16,984 nt of DNA, from positions 1 through 16,984 of the forward strand of contig JALRKI010000095.1 of assembly GCA_023254815.1 (NCBI GenBank). The letters run 5' to 3'. The notes under the pieces were generated by a model, which saw only the letters and a list, made by a program, of their open reading frames with translations, ran no database searches and was not told where the DNA came from. The stretch comes from Flavobacteriaceae bacterium (GTDB taxonomy: Bacteria; Bacteroidota; Bacteroidia; Flavobacteriales; Flavobacteriaceae). Below, piece after piece: positions 7,057 through 13,894 of this stretch. Both the position numbers and the translations under genes were made by a program. Position 1 is the stretch's first letter. Each line of letters opens with the position of its first letter.

Positions 7057-8742
7057 TTATTTCAAATCCCTGAGTTTGAGTTGCAAGTTCTTATTGCCGT
7101 TCCACTCGTTCATCTCAATAGTGTAAGCCACGTCAATTGGCGCGTTGTTTTGGGTACGATCTAATCGATCACCAAGTCCAAACCCGATAGCGGAAAACAA
7201 TTTTCCGGATTGCTGTAAGTTTAACTTCAGATGGTCTCCATTGACACCAACCTGTTTCCCAAAGCCAGAATCCACAGCTGATTGAGTCATAAATACAGGA
7301 GTCATGTTATCTGGGCCAAATGGCGCAAACTGTTCTAAAATTCGATAAAATTTTGGAGTAATATCACTAAAATCCAGTTCCAGATCAATATGTAAAGTAG
7401 GGAGGAGTTGGTCTTTTGTAATCCTGCTAGCGACTTCTTTTTCGAACCGCTCTTTAAAGTTGTCATACTGATCTTCTCTAATGGTCAGCCCTGCAGCATA
7501 TTTGTGTCCGCCAAACTGAATCATGGTGTCGCTGCATGCCTCTAGTGTGCTGTACAAATCATATCCTTTGACCGATCGCGCCGAAGCAACCAGGTGATCG
7601 CCGCTTTTGGTGAACACAACGGTGGGTCGGTAGTGAGTTTCGGTAAGTCGTGAAGCTACAATTCCGATGACACCTTTGAGCCAATTAGGATTGTATACCA
7701 CAGTTGAAAATTGGTTAACCTCATGGTTTGATTGGATTTGAGCCAAGGCCTCGTTGGTAATGCCCTGATCTAATTCTCTCCTGTCGGTATTGTAAGTTTC
7801 AATTTTATCGGCTAACTGTCGCGCTAGCTGTTCGTCTTGGGCCATAAGTAAGGCAACGGCAAAATTACCATGTTCCATTCTTCCGGCGGCATTAATTCGA
7901 GGTGCTATTTTAAAAACTACATCTGAATTCCTGAATTCATCTAAATCAAAATGGCTCATTAGAGCTTTAAGGCCTGGTCTTGGCCGAGTGTTGATTTGCT
8001 GTAAACCAAAATATGTCATCACTCTGTTTTCATCTGTCATAGAAACCATATCAGCACCAATGGATACAGCAACCAAGTCGAGATAGGGCATTAGCGATTC
8101 CACCGAATGTCCTTCGCTCTGTTCGATGCCTTGAATCAGTTTGAAACCAACACCACAACCGCATAAATCTTTAAAAGGATAATTGCAGTCTGGTCGTTTT
8201 GGGTCCAAAACGGCAATAGCATCTGGGATGGTTTCAGCCGGAGTATGATGATCACAAATGATGATATCAATGCCAAGTGTTTTGGCATAAGACACTTCAT
8301 TGATAGCTTTAATGCCACAATCTAGAACAATCATAAGGCTGATGTCATTGTCCGCAGCAAAGTCTATGCCTTGTAAGGACAAACCATACCCTTCAGAATA
8401 GCGGTCTGGAATGTAAGTGGTCAACTTGTCTGTTCTATTGCTGAGGTAAGTAGCCATCAAAGCAACGGCGGTTGTGCCATCTACGTCGTAATCGCCAAAA
8501 ACCATAATAAATTCGTCATTGTCTAAAGCCAATTTGATGCGCTTGACCGCCTTCGTCATGTCGGCCATGAGCATGGGGTCATGAAGTTGCTCTAGTGAAG
8601 GTCTAAAAAATGTTTTGGCTTGCTTAAAAGTCCGAACACCTCTTTGAATCAAAAGAGCAGCGATAGACTGGCTAACCCCCAAATCGGTCATCAATTGGTT
8701 GGTCATTTCTGAGTCTGTTGGAGAATGGAGTTGCCAAATCAT
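7057..8742 (-). CDS. recJ: Single-stranded-DNA-specific 5'-3' exonuclease RecJ
   Basis: A cytoplasmic nuclease of 561 residues that degrades single-stranded DNA from the 5' end in RecF-pathway recombination, mismatch repair and base excision repair. The DHH-domain motifs are all present: DYDVDG at 84-89, D141 (LDCG), DHH at 164-166 and D231 in SIGADMVSM. These are followed by PRINAAGRM (281-289) and the DHHA1 motif GGHKYAAG at 411-418. The C-terminal OB-fold region (about 440-561) binds DNA. Length matches the family (E. coli RecJ is 577). It is the last gene of a three-gene minus-strand cluster, starting 6 bases after rsmI. No terminator is visible between it and the convergent lpxH gene. 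Confidence 0.96.
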   Translation of the reverse strand: MIWQLHSPTDSEMTNQLMTDLGVSQSIAALLIQRGVRTFKQAKTFFRPSLEQLHDPMLMADMTKAVKRIKLALDNDEFIMVFGDYDVDGTTAVALMATYLSNRTDKLTTYIPDRYSEGYGLSLQGIDFAADNDISLMIVLDCGIKAINEVSYAKTLGIDIIICDHHTPAETIPDAIAVLDPKRPDCNYPFKDLCGCGVGFKLIQGIEQSEGHSVESLMPYLDLVAVSIGADMVSMTDENRVMTYFGLQQINTRPRPGLKALMSHFDLDEFRNSDVVFKIAPRINAAGRMEHGNFAVALLMAQDEQLARQLADKIETYNTDRRELDQGITNEALAQIQSNHEVNQFSTVVYNPNWLKGVIGIVASRLTETHYRPTVVFTKSGDHLVASARSVKGYDLYSTLEACSDTMIQFGGHKYAAGLTIREDQYDNFKERFEKEVASRITKDQLLPTLHIDLELDFSDITPKFYRILEQFAPFGPDNMTPVFMTQSAVDSGFGKQVGVNGDHLKLNLQQSGKLFSAIGFGLGDRLDRTQNNAPIDVAYTIEMNEWNGNKNLQLKLRDLK

Positions 8743-8748
8743 AATCGT

Positions 8749-9423
8749 TTAACTGTTTTGGCCTGCAACAATAATCACTATTTCTCCTTTTGGAGGGTGT
8801 TGCTCGAAATGAATTCTTAAAGCGTCTAAACTACCGCGTTGATGTGTTTCGTAAAGTTTACTTATTTCTCTGGAAACACTAGCCTGACGTTCTGCTCCAA
8901 GGACTTTGATTAGGTCTTGAATTGTTCTAAGCAACTTGTGAGGCGCTTCATAAAAGATCATGGTCTTGGATTCTTTGGCAAGCATCTCAAGCCTTGTTTG
9001 ACGACCCTTTTTTTGTGGCAAAAATCCCTCAAAAACAAATCGATCATTGGGCAAACCTGAGTCTACGAGTGCTGGCACGAAGGCTGTTGGTCCTGGTAGG
9101 CATTCTACGGGTATGTTGTTTTGAATGCACGCGCGGACAATGAGAAATCCAGGGTCGGAAATAGCTGGGGTCCCTGCGTCACTGATCAATGCCATAACGG
9201 TTCCTTCTGAAATGGATTTTACTAAACCTTCTATCATGCCGTGTTCATTGTGCATGTGATAGGTGTGCATTGGAGTTTGAATTTGGTAGTACTTCAACAG
9301 TTTTCCAGAAGTTCGAGTGTCCTCGGCCAATATTTTATCAACAGAATTGAGCACTTCAACGGCTCTAAAAGTCATATCTTTTAAATTGCCGATTGGAGTA
9401 GGAACCAAGTACAACTTGCTCAT
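8749..9423 (-). CDS. rsmI: 16S rRNA (cytidine-1402-2'-O)-methyltransferase RsmI
   Basis: A protein of 224 residues of the tetrapyrrole-methylase fold. RsmI uses S-adenosylmethionine to methylate the 2'-OH of C1402 in the 16S rRNA decoding centre, acting together with RsmH. Diagnostic motifs are LVPTPIGNLKDMTFRA (6-21), AEDTRTSGKLL (34-44), ALISDAGTPAISDPG (78-92), CLPGPTAFVPAL and the later IFYEAPHKL. The protein lacks the C-terminal extension found in E. coli RsmI (286 residues). I believe the short form is usual in Bacteroidota. Its ATG overlaps the stop of the upstream acidic protein gene by 4 bases (ATGA arrangement), implying translational coupling, and recJ follows after 6 bases. Confidence 0.95.
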   Translation of the reverse strand: MSKLYLVPTPIGNLKDMTFRAVEVLNSVDKILAEDTRTSGKLLKYYQIQTPMHTYHMHNEHGMIEGLVKSISEGTVMALISDAGTPAISDPGFLIVRACIQNNIPVECLPGPTAFVPALVDSGLPNDRFVFEGFLPQKKGRQTRLEMLAKESKTMIFYEAPHKLLRTIQDLIKVLGAERQASVSREISKLYETHQRGSLDALRIHFEQHPPKGEIVIIVAGQNS

Positions 9424-10076
9424 TGACCAAATTTGTTTGCAATTAGCACCATCAACCGGCCCTCATACTCCGCCTTACCCTCCCAATTGTTGTAGTCAGG
9501 TTTGATTTTAGTTTGAATAAAGTCTACCGCTTCTTGGTAGGTTTCGAGGTCGTCGAGCATGTCAATAATACGCTCAAAATCACTGCTTTTCCCGCCAAAC
9601 AGGTGTTTCATAAACGCCAGTCTGTCGTTCAGATCCAATGCGATTTTGTCAGGCCTAAGGGTTTCGTTCAGAGACAATGTTTTTTCTTTTGGTGGAGCCG
9701 ATTGTGAAAATCCAATGGGCTCAAATTCAGGAAGGTTCTTGAAATCTTTAGTTAAGGTTTCAAAATCGTCTTGATGGTTGTCTGTTTCAAACAACTCTAG
9801 TTCATCCTCGAGCATCGAATCGACTTGTTCTCCTTGCGGATCAATTTGAGCGACAATATCCTTGATCATTTCAATACCAGGCTCCGAAATTTCAACTTCT
9901 GGAGTGTTAGATTGTTCTTGAATTATTGGATCTACAAATTGAGTCTCATGCCTCAAAATCACCAATATTTCATGAAGATCTCGAGCTGACGAAAGAGCTT
10001 TTGAAAAGTCTTGATTTTCTATTTCACTCTTCAATCGCGCAATCAATTCTTGAATATCTCTGAGGTCTTGGGTCAT
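9420..10076 (-). CDS. Acidic protein of unknown function, translationally coupled to rsmI
   Basis: A predicted cytoplasmic protein of 218 residues without signal peptide or membrane segment. Residues 1-45 look like an amphipathic helix or short coiled coil. Residues 50-130 are rich in Asp and Glu and low in complexity, probably disordered. Residues 141-218 form a compact, better-conserved-looking module that starts LNDRLAFMKHLFGG, continues with a helical FERIIDMLDDLETYQEA segment and ends with KPDYNNWEGKAEYE. I recall this type of C-terminal module from other Bacteroidota proteins of unknown function, but I cannot assign a role. The stop overlaps the rsmI start by 4 bases. It heads a cluster with rsmI and recJ and faces the fatty-acid operon across a 128-base divergent region. 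The start ATG is supported by the absence of coding signal upstream. Confidence 0.75.
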   Translation of the reverse strand: MTQDLRDIQELIARLKSEIENQDFSKALSSARDLHEILVILRHETQFVDPIIQEQSNTPEVEISEPGIEMIKDIVAQIDPQGEQVDSMLEDELELFETDNHQDDFETLTKDFKNLPEFEPIGFSQSAPPKEKTLSLNETLRPDKIALDLNDRLAFMKHLFGGKSSDFERIIDMLDDLETYQEAVDFIQTKIKPDYNNWEGKAEYEGRLMVLIANKFGQ

Positions 10077-10118
10077 TTGGCGTCAAGTTTTCACCGAAGG
10101 TATCAAAAACTATCTATT

Positions 10119-10158
10119 CTCACAATGTAAAAACTTTGAAATCATAGGCCATTGTGAG
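10119..10158. repeat. Perfect 9-bp inverted repeat in a divergent promoter region (operator candidate)
   Basis: CTCACAATG at 10119-10127 is the exact reverse complement of CATTGTGAG at 10150-10158, with a 22-base spacer. The arm centres are 31 bases apart, close to three helical turns, so both would lie on one face of the DNA. The right arm contains the TTG (10152-10154) proposed as the -33 element of the yceD-rpmF-fabH operon. That position suits a repressor or other regulator of the operon, or of both divergent operons. No regulator gene lies nearby. Confidence 0.5.
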
Positions 10159-10185
10159 GCGGCGCACAATTTTTTTTTATATTTG
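10152..10185 (+). promoter_or_regulatory. Bacteroidota-type promoter of the yceD-rpmF-fabH-accBC operon
   Basis: TATATTTG at 10178-10185 matches the -7 consensus TAnnTTTG exactly, and TTG at 10152-10154 is 23 bases upstream, inside the 17-23 base range reported for Flavobacterium. Transcription would start near 10190-10192, leaving a leader of about 13 bases before the ATG at 10205. This placement excludes an upstream in-frame GTG-type start at 10154 for yceD. Confidence 0.65.
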
Positions 10186-10204
10186 CACGCTCAATGCTCA
10201 GCTC

Positions 10205-10744
10205 ATGTCAAAAGCTTTTAAACCATATGATATTCAGTTTGTTGGTTTAAAAACGGGTCGCCATGAGTTTGAATATGACATTGACAGCGCGTTCTTTGAA
10301 GCATTTGATTATGCAGAATTTAATGATATATCCCTAAAAGCCCGGTTGTTTTTAGACAAAAAGACGACTATTTTGGACTTCAACTTTGAGGTTTTTGGTA
10401 GCGTAAATGTGGATTGCGACGTCACAAATGAGCCTTTTGACCTCCCTATTCAGGGTCAATTCGAATTAGTGGTAAAATTTGGAGAAGAGTTTAACGATGA
10501 CGATGAATCCATATTAATTCTACCCCACGGTGCTTTTGAACTAAACGTAGCACAGTATATTTATGAACTCATTGTGCTATCTATACCAGCAAAACGCGAA
10601 CATCCAGGCATTAAAGACGGAACTTTGAATTCAGACATACTCAAAAGACTAGAAGAATTGAATCCTATCAACAGCAAGCAACATCTCAATCATGAGGTAG
10701 ATCCGCGTTGGGAGGGATTGAAAAACTTATTAACGGATAATTAA
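10205..10744 (+). CDS. yceD: YceD family protein (DUF177)
   Basis: A protein of 179 residues from ATG 10205. YceD/DUF177 proteins are almost always encoded just upstream of ribosomal protein L32, and the bacterial and plant members studied are needed for normal accumulation of 23S rRNA; the biochemical activity is unknown. Family signatures here are the strand NVDCDVTNEPFDLPIQG, the segment ILILPHGAFELNVAQYIYE followed by LIVLSIPAK, and a C-terminal DPRWEGLKNL. The frame is open further upstream to 10154, but that start falls on the -33 promoter element and the extra residues (RRRTIFFYICTLNAQL) do not resemble the family, so the ATG at 10205 is chosen. It lies 9 bases before rpmF. Confidence 0.9.
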   Translation: MSKAFKPYDIQFVGLKTGRHEFEYDIDSAFFEAFDYAEFNDISLKARLFLDKKTTILDFNFEVFGSVNVDCDVTNEPFDLPIQGQFELVVKFGEEFNDDDESILILPHGAFELNVAQYIYELIVLSIPAKREHPGIKDGTLNSDILKRLEELNPINSKQHLNHEVDPRWEGLKNLLTDN

Positions 10745-10753
10745 ATTGAAATA

Positions 10754-10951
10754 ATGGCACATCCAAAACGCAAAATATCGAAAACACGTCGCGATAAACG
10801 CCGCACCCACTACAAGGCTACTGCGCCTCAAATTGCAACATGCCCTACAACAGGCGAAGCTCACCTTTTTCATAGAGCCCATTGGTTTGAAGGTAAATTA
10901 TACCACAGAGGTCAAGTCCTAATTGACAATTCTGAAGCGGCTCAGGCATAA
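10754..10951 (+). CDS. rpmF: 50S ribosomal protein L32
   Basis: A basic protein of 65 residues of the large ribosomal subunit. The N-terminus MAHPKRKISKTRRDKRRTHY is the L32 signature, followed by APQIATCPTTGEAHLFHRAHW. Only one cysteine remains in the region where zinc-binding L32 forms have four, so this is the zinc-independent form. It sits between yceD and fabH, the arrangement known from many bacteria (with plsX absent here). The ATG follows an A/T-rich leader without Shine-Dalgarno sequence. Confidence 0.98.
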   Translation: MAHPKRKISKTRRDKRRTHYKATAPQIATCPTTGEAHLFHRAHWFEGKLYHRGQVLIDNSEAAQA

Positions 10952-10961
10952 GCTATTCCAT

Positions 10962-10980
10962 GCGCCTTTAGGTGTTTTTA
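10962..10980 (+). terminator. Weak terminator-like hairpin between rpmF and fabH (possible attenuator)
   Basis: GCGCC (10962-10966) can pair with GGTGT (10971-10975) around a TTTA loop, using two G-U pairs, and the following bases are TTTTA. The stem is too weak for a full terminator. It could act as partial attenuation that makes rpmF mRNA more abundant than fabH mRNA, or it could be chance. The gap holding it (51 bases) is among the largest inside this operon. Confidence 0.25.
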
Positions 10981-11002
10981 TAAGTAGTTAAACAAGAAGC
11001 TT

Positions 11003-11995
11003 TTGAACGCAGCAATTACAGCCGTTGGCGGATACGTTCCCGATTTTGTTCTGACCAACAAAATGCTTGAAGGAATGGTTGAGACCAACGATGAGTGGAT
11101 TGTGTCTCGCACGGGAATCAAAGAGCGTCGAATTTTGAAAGAGAAAGGTCTTGGCACTTCTTTCATGGCTATTAATGCGGCAAAAGACCTCATACAAAAA
11201 TCCAATCTTGACCCCTCTGAAATTGATTTGGTTATTGTAGCTACAGCCACACCCGACATGCAGGCAGCTTCTACGGCCGCCTATACAGCTGCTCAAATTG
11301 GAGCAATCAATGCCTTTACTTTTGACTTAGATGCAGCATGTTCAAGCTTTCTATTTGGGATGTCTGTTGCCTCGAGCTATATCGAATCGGGACGTTACAA
11401 AAAGGTATTACTCATTGGAGCAGACAAAAATTCTTCCATGATAAATTATGAAGACAGGGCGACTTGTATCATTTTTGGAGATGGCGCTGGTGCAGTGCTG
11501 TTTGAGCCCAATGAAGAAGGCTATGGTGTTCAAGATGAACTGCTGCGCAGTGACGGTTCGGGTAGAGAATATTTGTTAGTCAAATATGGAGGATCGGCAT
11601 TTCCAATTGAACCAATACATCTGGCTAACAAAGAGCAATTTGTTTACCAAGACGGCAAAAACGTTTTCAAACATGCGGTTTTTAACATGGCCGATGTGTC
11701 CGAAAAAATATTAGAAAGGAATCATTTGAGCAAGGAGGACATCAGTTGGCTTGCTCCTCATCAGGCCAATAAACGCATTATTGACGCAACGGCCAGCCGC
11801 ATTGGTTTGGAAGATGACAAGGTGATGATGAACATACAAAAATTTGGCAATACCACTTCGGCTACTCTTCCGCTGCTGTTGTATGACTATGAATCTCAGT
11901 TGAAAAAGGGCGATAAAATAATTTTTGCTGCTTTTGGTGGTGGATTTAACTGGGGAGCATTATATTTGACATGGGCCTATAACCCTAGTGCGTAA
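11003..11995 (+). CDS. fabH: Beta-ketoacyl-ACP synthase III (FabH)
   Basis: A thiolase-fold enzyme of 330 residues that condenses acetyl-CoA (or a branched acyl-CoA) with malonyl-ACP to start fatty-acid synthesis. The catalytic triad is C113 (DAACSSF), H253 (APHQANKRI) and N283 (FGNTTSA). Further signatures are NDEWIVSRTGIKERRI, FGDGAGAVLFEP and the C-terminal AFGGGFNWGALYLTW. There is no usable ATG: an in-frame TAG lies at 10985-10987, and the only standard start codon between it and the conserved AAITAVGGYVPDF is TTG at 11003. The resulting N-terminus is about three residues shorter than I recall for flavobacterial FabH. The next upstream candidate would be TTA at 10988, an unlikely start. 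The gene is followed by accB and accC, which together make the malonyl-CoA that it uses. Confidence 0.96.
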   Translation: MNAAITAVGGYVPDFVLTNKMLEGMVETNDEWIVSRTGIKERRILKEKGLGTSFMAINAAKDLIQKSNLDPSEIDLVIVATATPDMQAASTAAYTAAQIGAINAFTFDLDAACSSFLFGMSVASSYIESGRYKKVLLIGADKNSSMINYEDRATCIIFGDGAGAVLFEPNEEGYGVQDELLRSDGSGREYLLVKYGGSAFPIEPIHLANKEQFVYQDGKNVFKHAVFNMADVSEKILERNHLSKEDISWLAPHQANKRIIDATASRIGLEDDKVMMNIQKFGNTTSATLPLLLYDYESQLKKGDKIIFAAFGGGFNWGALYLTWAYNPSA

Positions 11996-12012
11996 AACTA
12001 ACACTATAAATA

Positions 12013-12483
12013 ATGGAATTAAAAGACTTTCAAAATCTCATCAAATTTGTCGTCAAATCGGGGGCTAGTGAGGTCAAACTCGAAACTCCTGATTACAAAA
12101 TCAGCGTTAAGACAGGTTCTGATTCTGTTCAGCCGACAATGCAGTACGTCCCCCTTACTTCGGCCGCTGCAGTTCCACAGTCAGCACCAGCCGTTGCCGA
12201 TAAATCTTCTTCCCCATCTGCTGATTCGACAGATTCAAGCAAATATATCACGGTTAAATCGCCTATGATAGGAACAGTGTATCTCAAACCTGCTCCAGAC
12301 AAGGCCAATTTTACCGAGGTTGGACGTCATGTTGCCGAAGGAAATGTTCTTTGCATCATTGAGGCAATGAAGCTTTTTAACGAAATTGAATCTGAGATAA
12401 GTGGCACAATTGTAAAGATTTTAGTTGACGATGCGTCGCCAGTGGAATTTGACCAACCCTTGTTCTTGATTGACCCCTCCTAA
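12013..12483 (+). CDS. accB: Acetyl-CoA carboxylase biotin carboxyl carrier protein
   Basis: A protein of 156 residues that carries covalently bound biotin between the biotin carboxylase and carboxyltransferase parts of acetyl-CoA carboxylase. An N-terminal helical/strand segment (1-35) is joined by an Ala/Pro/Ser-rich linker (about 40-76) to the biotinyl domain (77-156). The biotinylation motif EAMKL places biotin on K120, with KSPMIGTVY as the matching opening strand and a thumb-like insertion KPAPDKANF typical of AccB. It lies 17 bases after fabH and 45 bases before accC. The linker is low in complexity, as usual for the family. Confidence 0.97.
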   Translation: MELKDFQNLIKFVVKSGASEVKLETPDYKISVKTGSDSVQPTMQYVPLTSAAAVPQSAPAVADKSSSPSADSTDSSKYITVKSPMIGTVYLKPAPDKANFTEVGRHVAEGNVLCIIEAMKLFNEIESEISGTIVKILVDDASPVEFDQPLFLIDPS

Positions 12484-12528
12484 TCAACTTTGACCAAATC
12501 ATCCGAAGGGTCGCTAATCTGAGAGGCT

Positions 12529-13881
12529 ATGTTCAAAAAAATACTTATTGCAAACAGAGGAGAAATTGCATTGCGAATCATTCGTACCTGCAAGGAAATG
12601 GGGATTCAAACGGTAGCGGTCTATTCTTCCGCAGATTCCGACAGTCTTCATGTCAAATTTGCCGATGAGGCAGTTTGTATTGGCCCACCAGCGAGTTCAG
12701 AATCTTATTTAAAAATTCCTCATATCATTGCTGCAGCCGAGATTACTAATGCCGATGCAATTCACCCAGGTTATGGTTTTTTGTCAGAAAACGCAAAGTT
12801 TTCTAAGATTTGTTCTGACCATGGCATCAAATTCATCGGAGCCTCTCCTGAAATGATCAGCAAAATGGGAGATAAAGCTACCGCTAAGGAGACCATGAAA
12901 GCCGCTGGGGTCCCTTGCGTTCCCGGTAGTGAGGGAATATTGAAGGATTTTAACGACTGCAAAAAAACAGCAAAAAGTGTAGGCTACCCTGTTATGCTAA
13001 AGGCAACCGCAGGTGGCGGAGGACGTGGTATGCGAGCAGTGTGGTCAGAAGAAGAATTGTTGCCAGCTTGGGAGGGGGCAAGACAAGAATCAAAAGCAGC
13101 TTTTGGCAATGATGACATGTACATGGAAAAACTCATCGAAGAGCCTCGGCATATCGAGATTCAAATTGTTGGAGATTCTACGGGAAAGGCATGTCACTTG
13201 TCAGAACGTGATTGTTCCATTCAAAGACGCCACCAAAAATTGACCGAAGAAGTGCCATCACCCTTCATGACCGACGAGTTAAGAAAGAGAATGGGGGAGG
13301 CTGCAGTAAAAGCGGCAGAATTTATCAAATATGAAGGAGCGGGAACTGTTGAATTTTTAGTTGACAAACACCGCAATTTCTTTTTTATGGAGATGAATAC
13401 TAGAATTCAGGTGGAGCACCCCATAACTGAACAAGTTATTGATTTCGATTTGATTAGAGAGCAAATTTTAGTTGCGGCAGGCGTTCCAATTTCAGGGAAA
13501 AACTATTTGCCAAATTTGCATTCTATTGAATGTAGAATCAATGCAGAAGATCCTTATAACGGTTTCAGGCCTTCTCCAGGGAAAATAACAACCCTTCATG
13601 CTCCCGGTGGTCATGGGGTTCGTTTGGATACCCACGTCTATGCAGGTTATACCATTCCGCCGAATTATGACTCGATGATTGCCAAGCTCATCACTACCGC
13701 TCAAACTCGTGAAGAAGCTATCAATAAAATGAAACGCGCCTTGGATGAATTTGTCATCGAAGGGGTAAAAACTACTATTCCTTTCCACCGCACTTTGATG
13801 GATCACCCCGATTATTTGAAAGGGGAATACACAACCAAGTTCATGGAATCTTTTGAGATGGGCGTTCCCGAGGAGGAATAG
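12529..13881 (+). CDS. accC: Acetyl-CoA carboxylase, biotin carboxylase subunit
   Basis: An ATP-grasp enzyme of 450 residues that carboxylates the biotin of AccB using ATP and bicarbonate. The N-terminal domain (1-113) begins MFKKILIANRGEIALRIIR. The ATP-grasp domain (about 114-325) carries K116, K159, the glycine loop GGGGRGM (162-168), H209, the metal ligands E276 and E288, and the N290-x-R292...E296 set in MNTRIQVEHP. These positions match E. coli AccC numbering almost exactly. The C-terminal domain contains CRINAEDP. A GAGAGG-like stretch just before the ATG is one of the few Shine-Dalgarno-like sequences in the window (GAGAGG at 12520-12525). The carboxyltransferase genes accA and accD are not in the window. 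Confidence 0.98.
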   Translation: MFKKILIANRGEIALRIIRTCKEMGIQTVAVYSSADSDSLHVKFADEAVCIGPPASSESYLKIPHIIAAAEITNADAIHPGYGFLSENAKFSKICSDHGIKFIGASPEMISKMGDKATAKETMKAAGVPCVPGSEGILKDFNDCKKTAKSVGYPVMLKATAGGGGRGMRAVWSEEELLPAWEGARQESKAAFGNDDMYMEKLIEEPRHIEIQIVGDSTGKACHLSERDCSIQRRHQKLTEEVPSPFMTDELRKRMGEAAVKAAEFIKYEGAGTVEFLVDKHRNFFFMEMNTRIQVEHPITEQVIDFDLIREQILVAAGVPISGKNYLPNLHSIECRINAEDPYNGFRPSPGKITTLHAPGGHGVRLDTHVYAGYTIPPNYDSMIAKLITTAQTREEAINKMKRALDEFVIEGVKTTIPFHRTLMDHPDYLKGEYTTKFMESFEMGVPEEE

Positions 13882-13894
13882 GAAAATCCATCCT

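Noticed and set aside
10154..10204. N-terminal extension of YceD from 10154
   Set aside because: The extension overlaps the predicted promoter, begins with a non-ATG codon and does not resemble YceD proteins.
10980..10990. Missing plsX between rpmF and fabH as a deletion
   Set aside because: The yceD-rpmF-fabH-accB-accC order without plsX is, as far as I recall, usual in flavobacteria, and no gene remnant is visible in the 51-base gap.
13492..13806. Open frame of 104 codons on the minus strand inside accC
   Set aside because: It is antisense to a fully conserved biotin carboxylase and its translation resembles no protein family.
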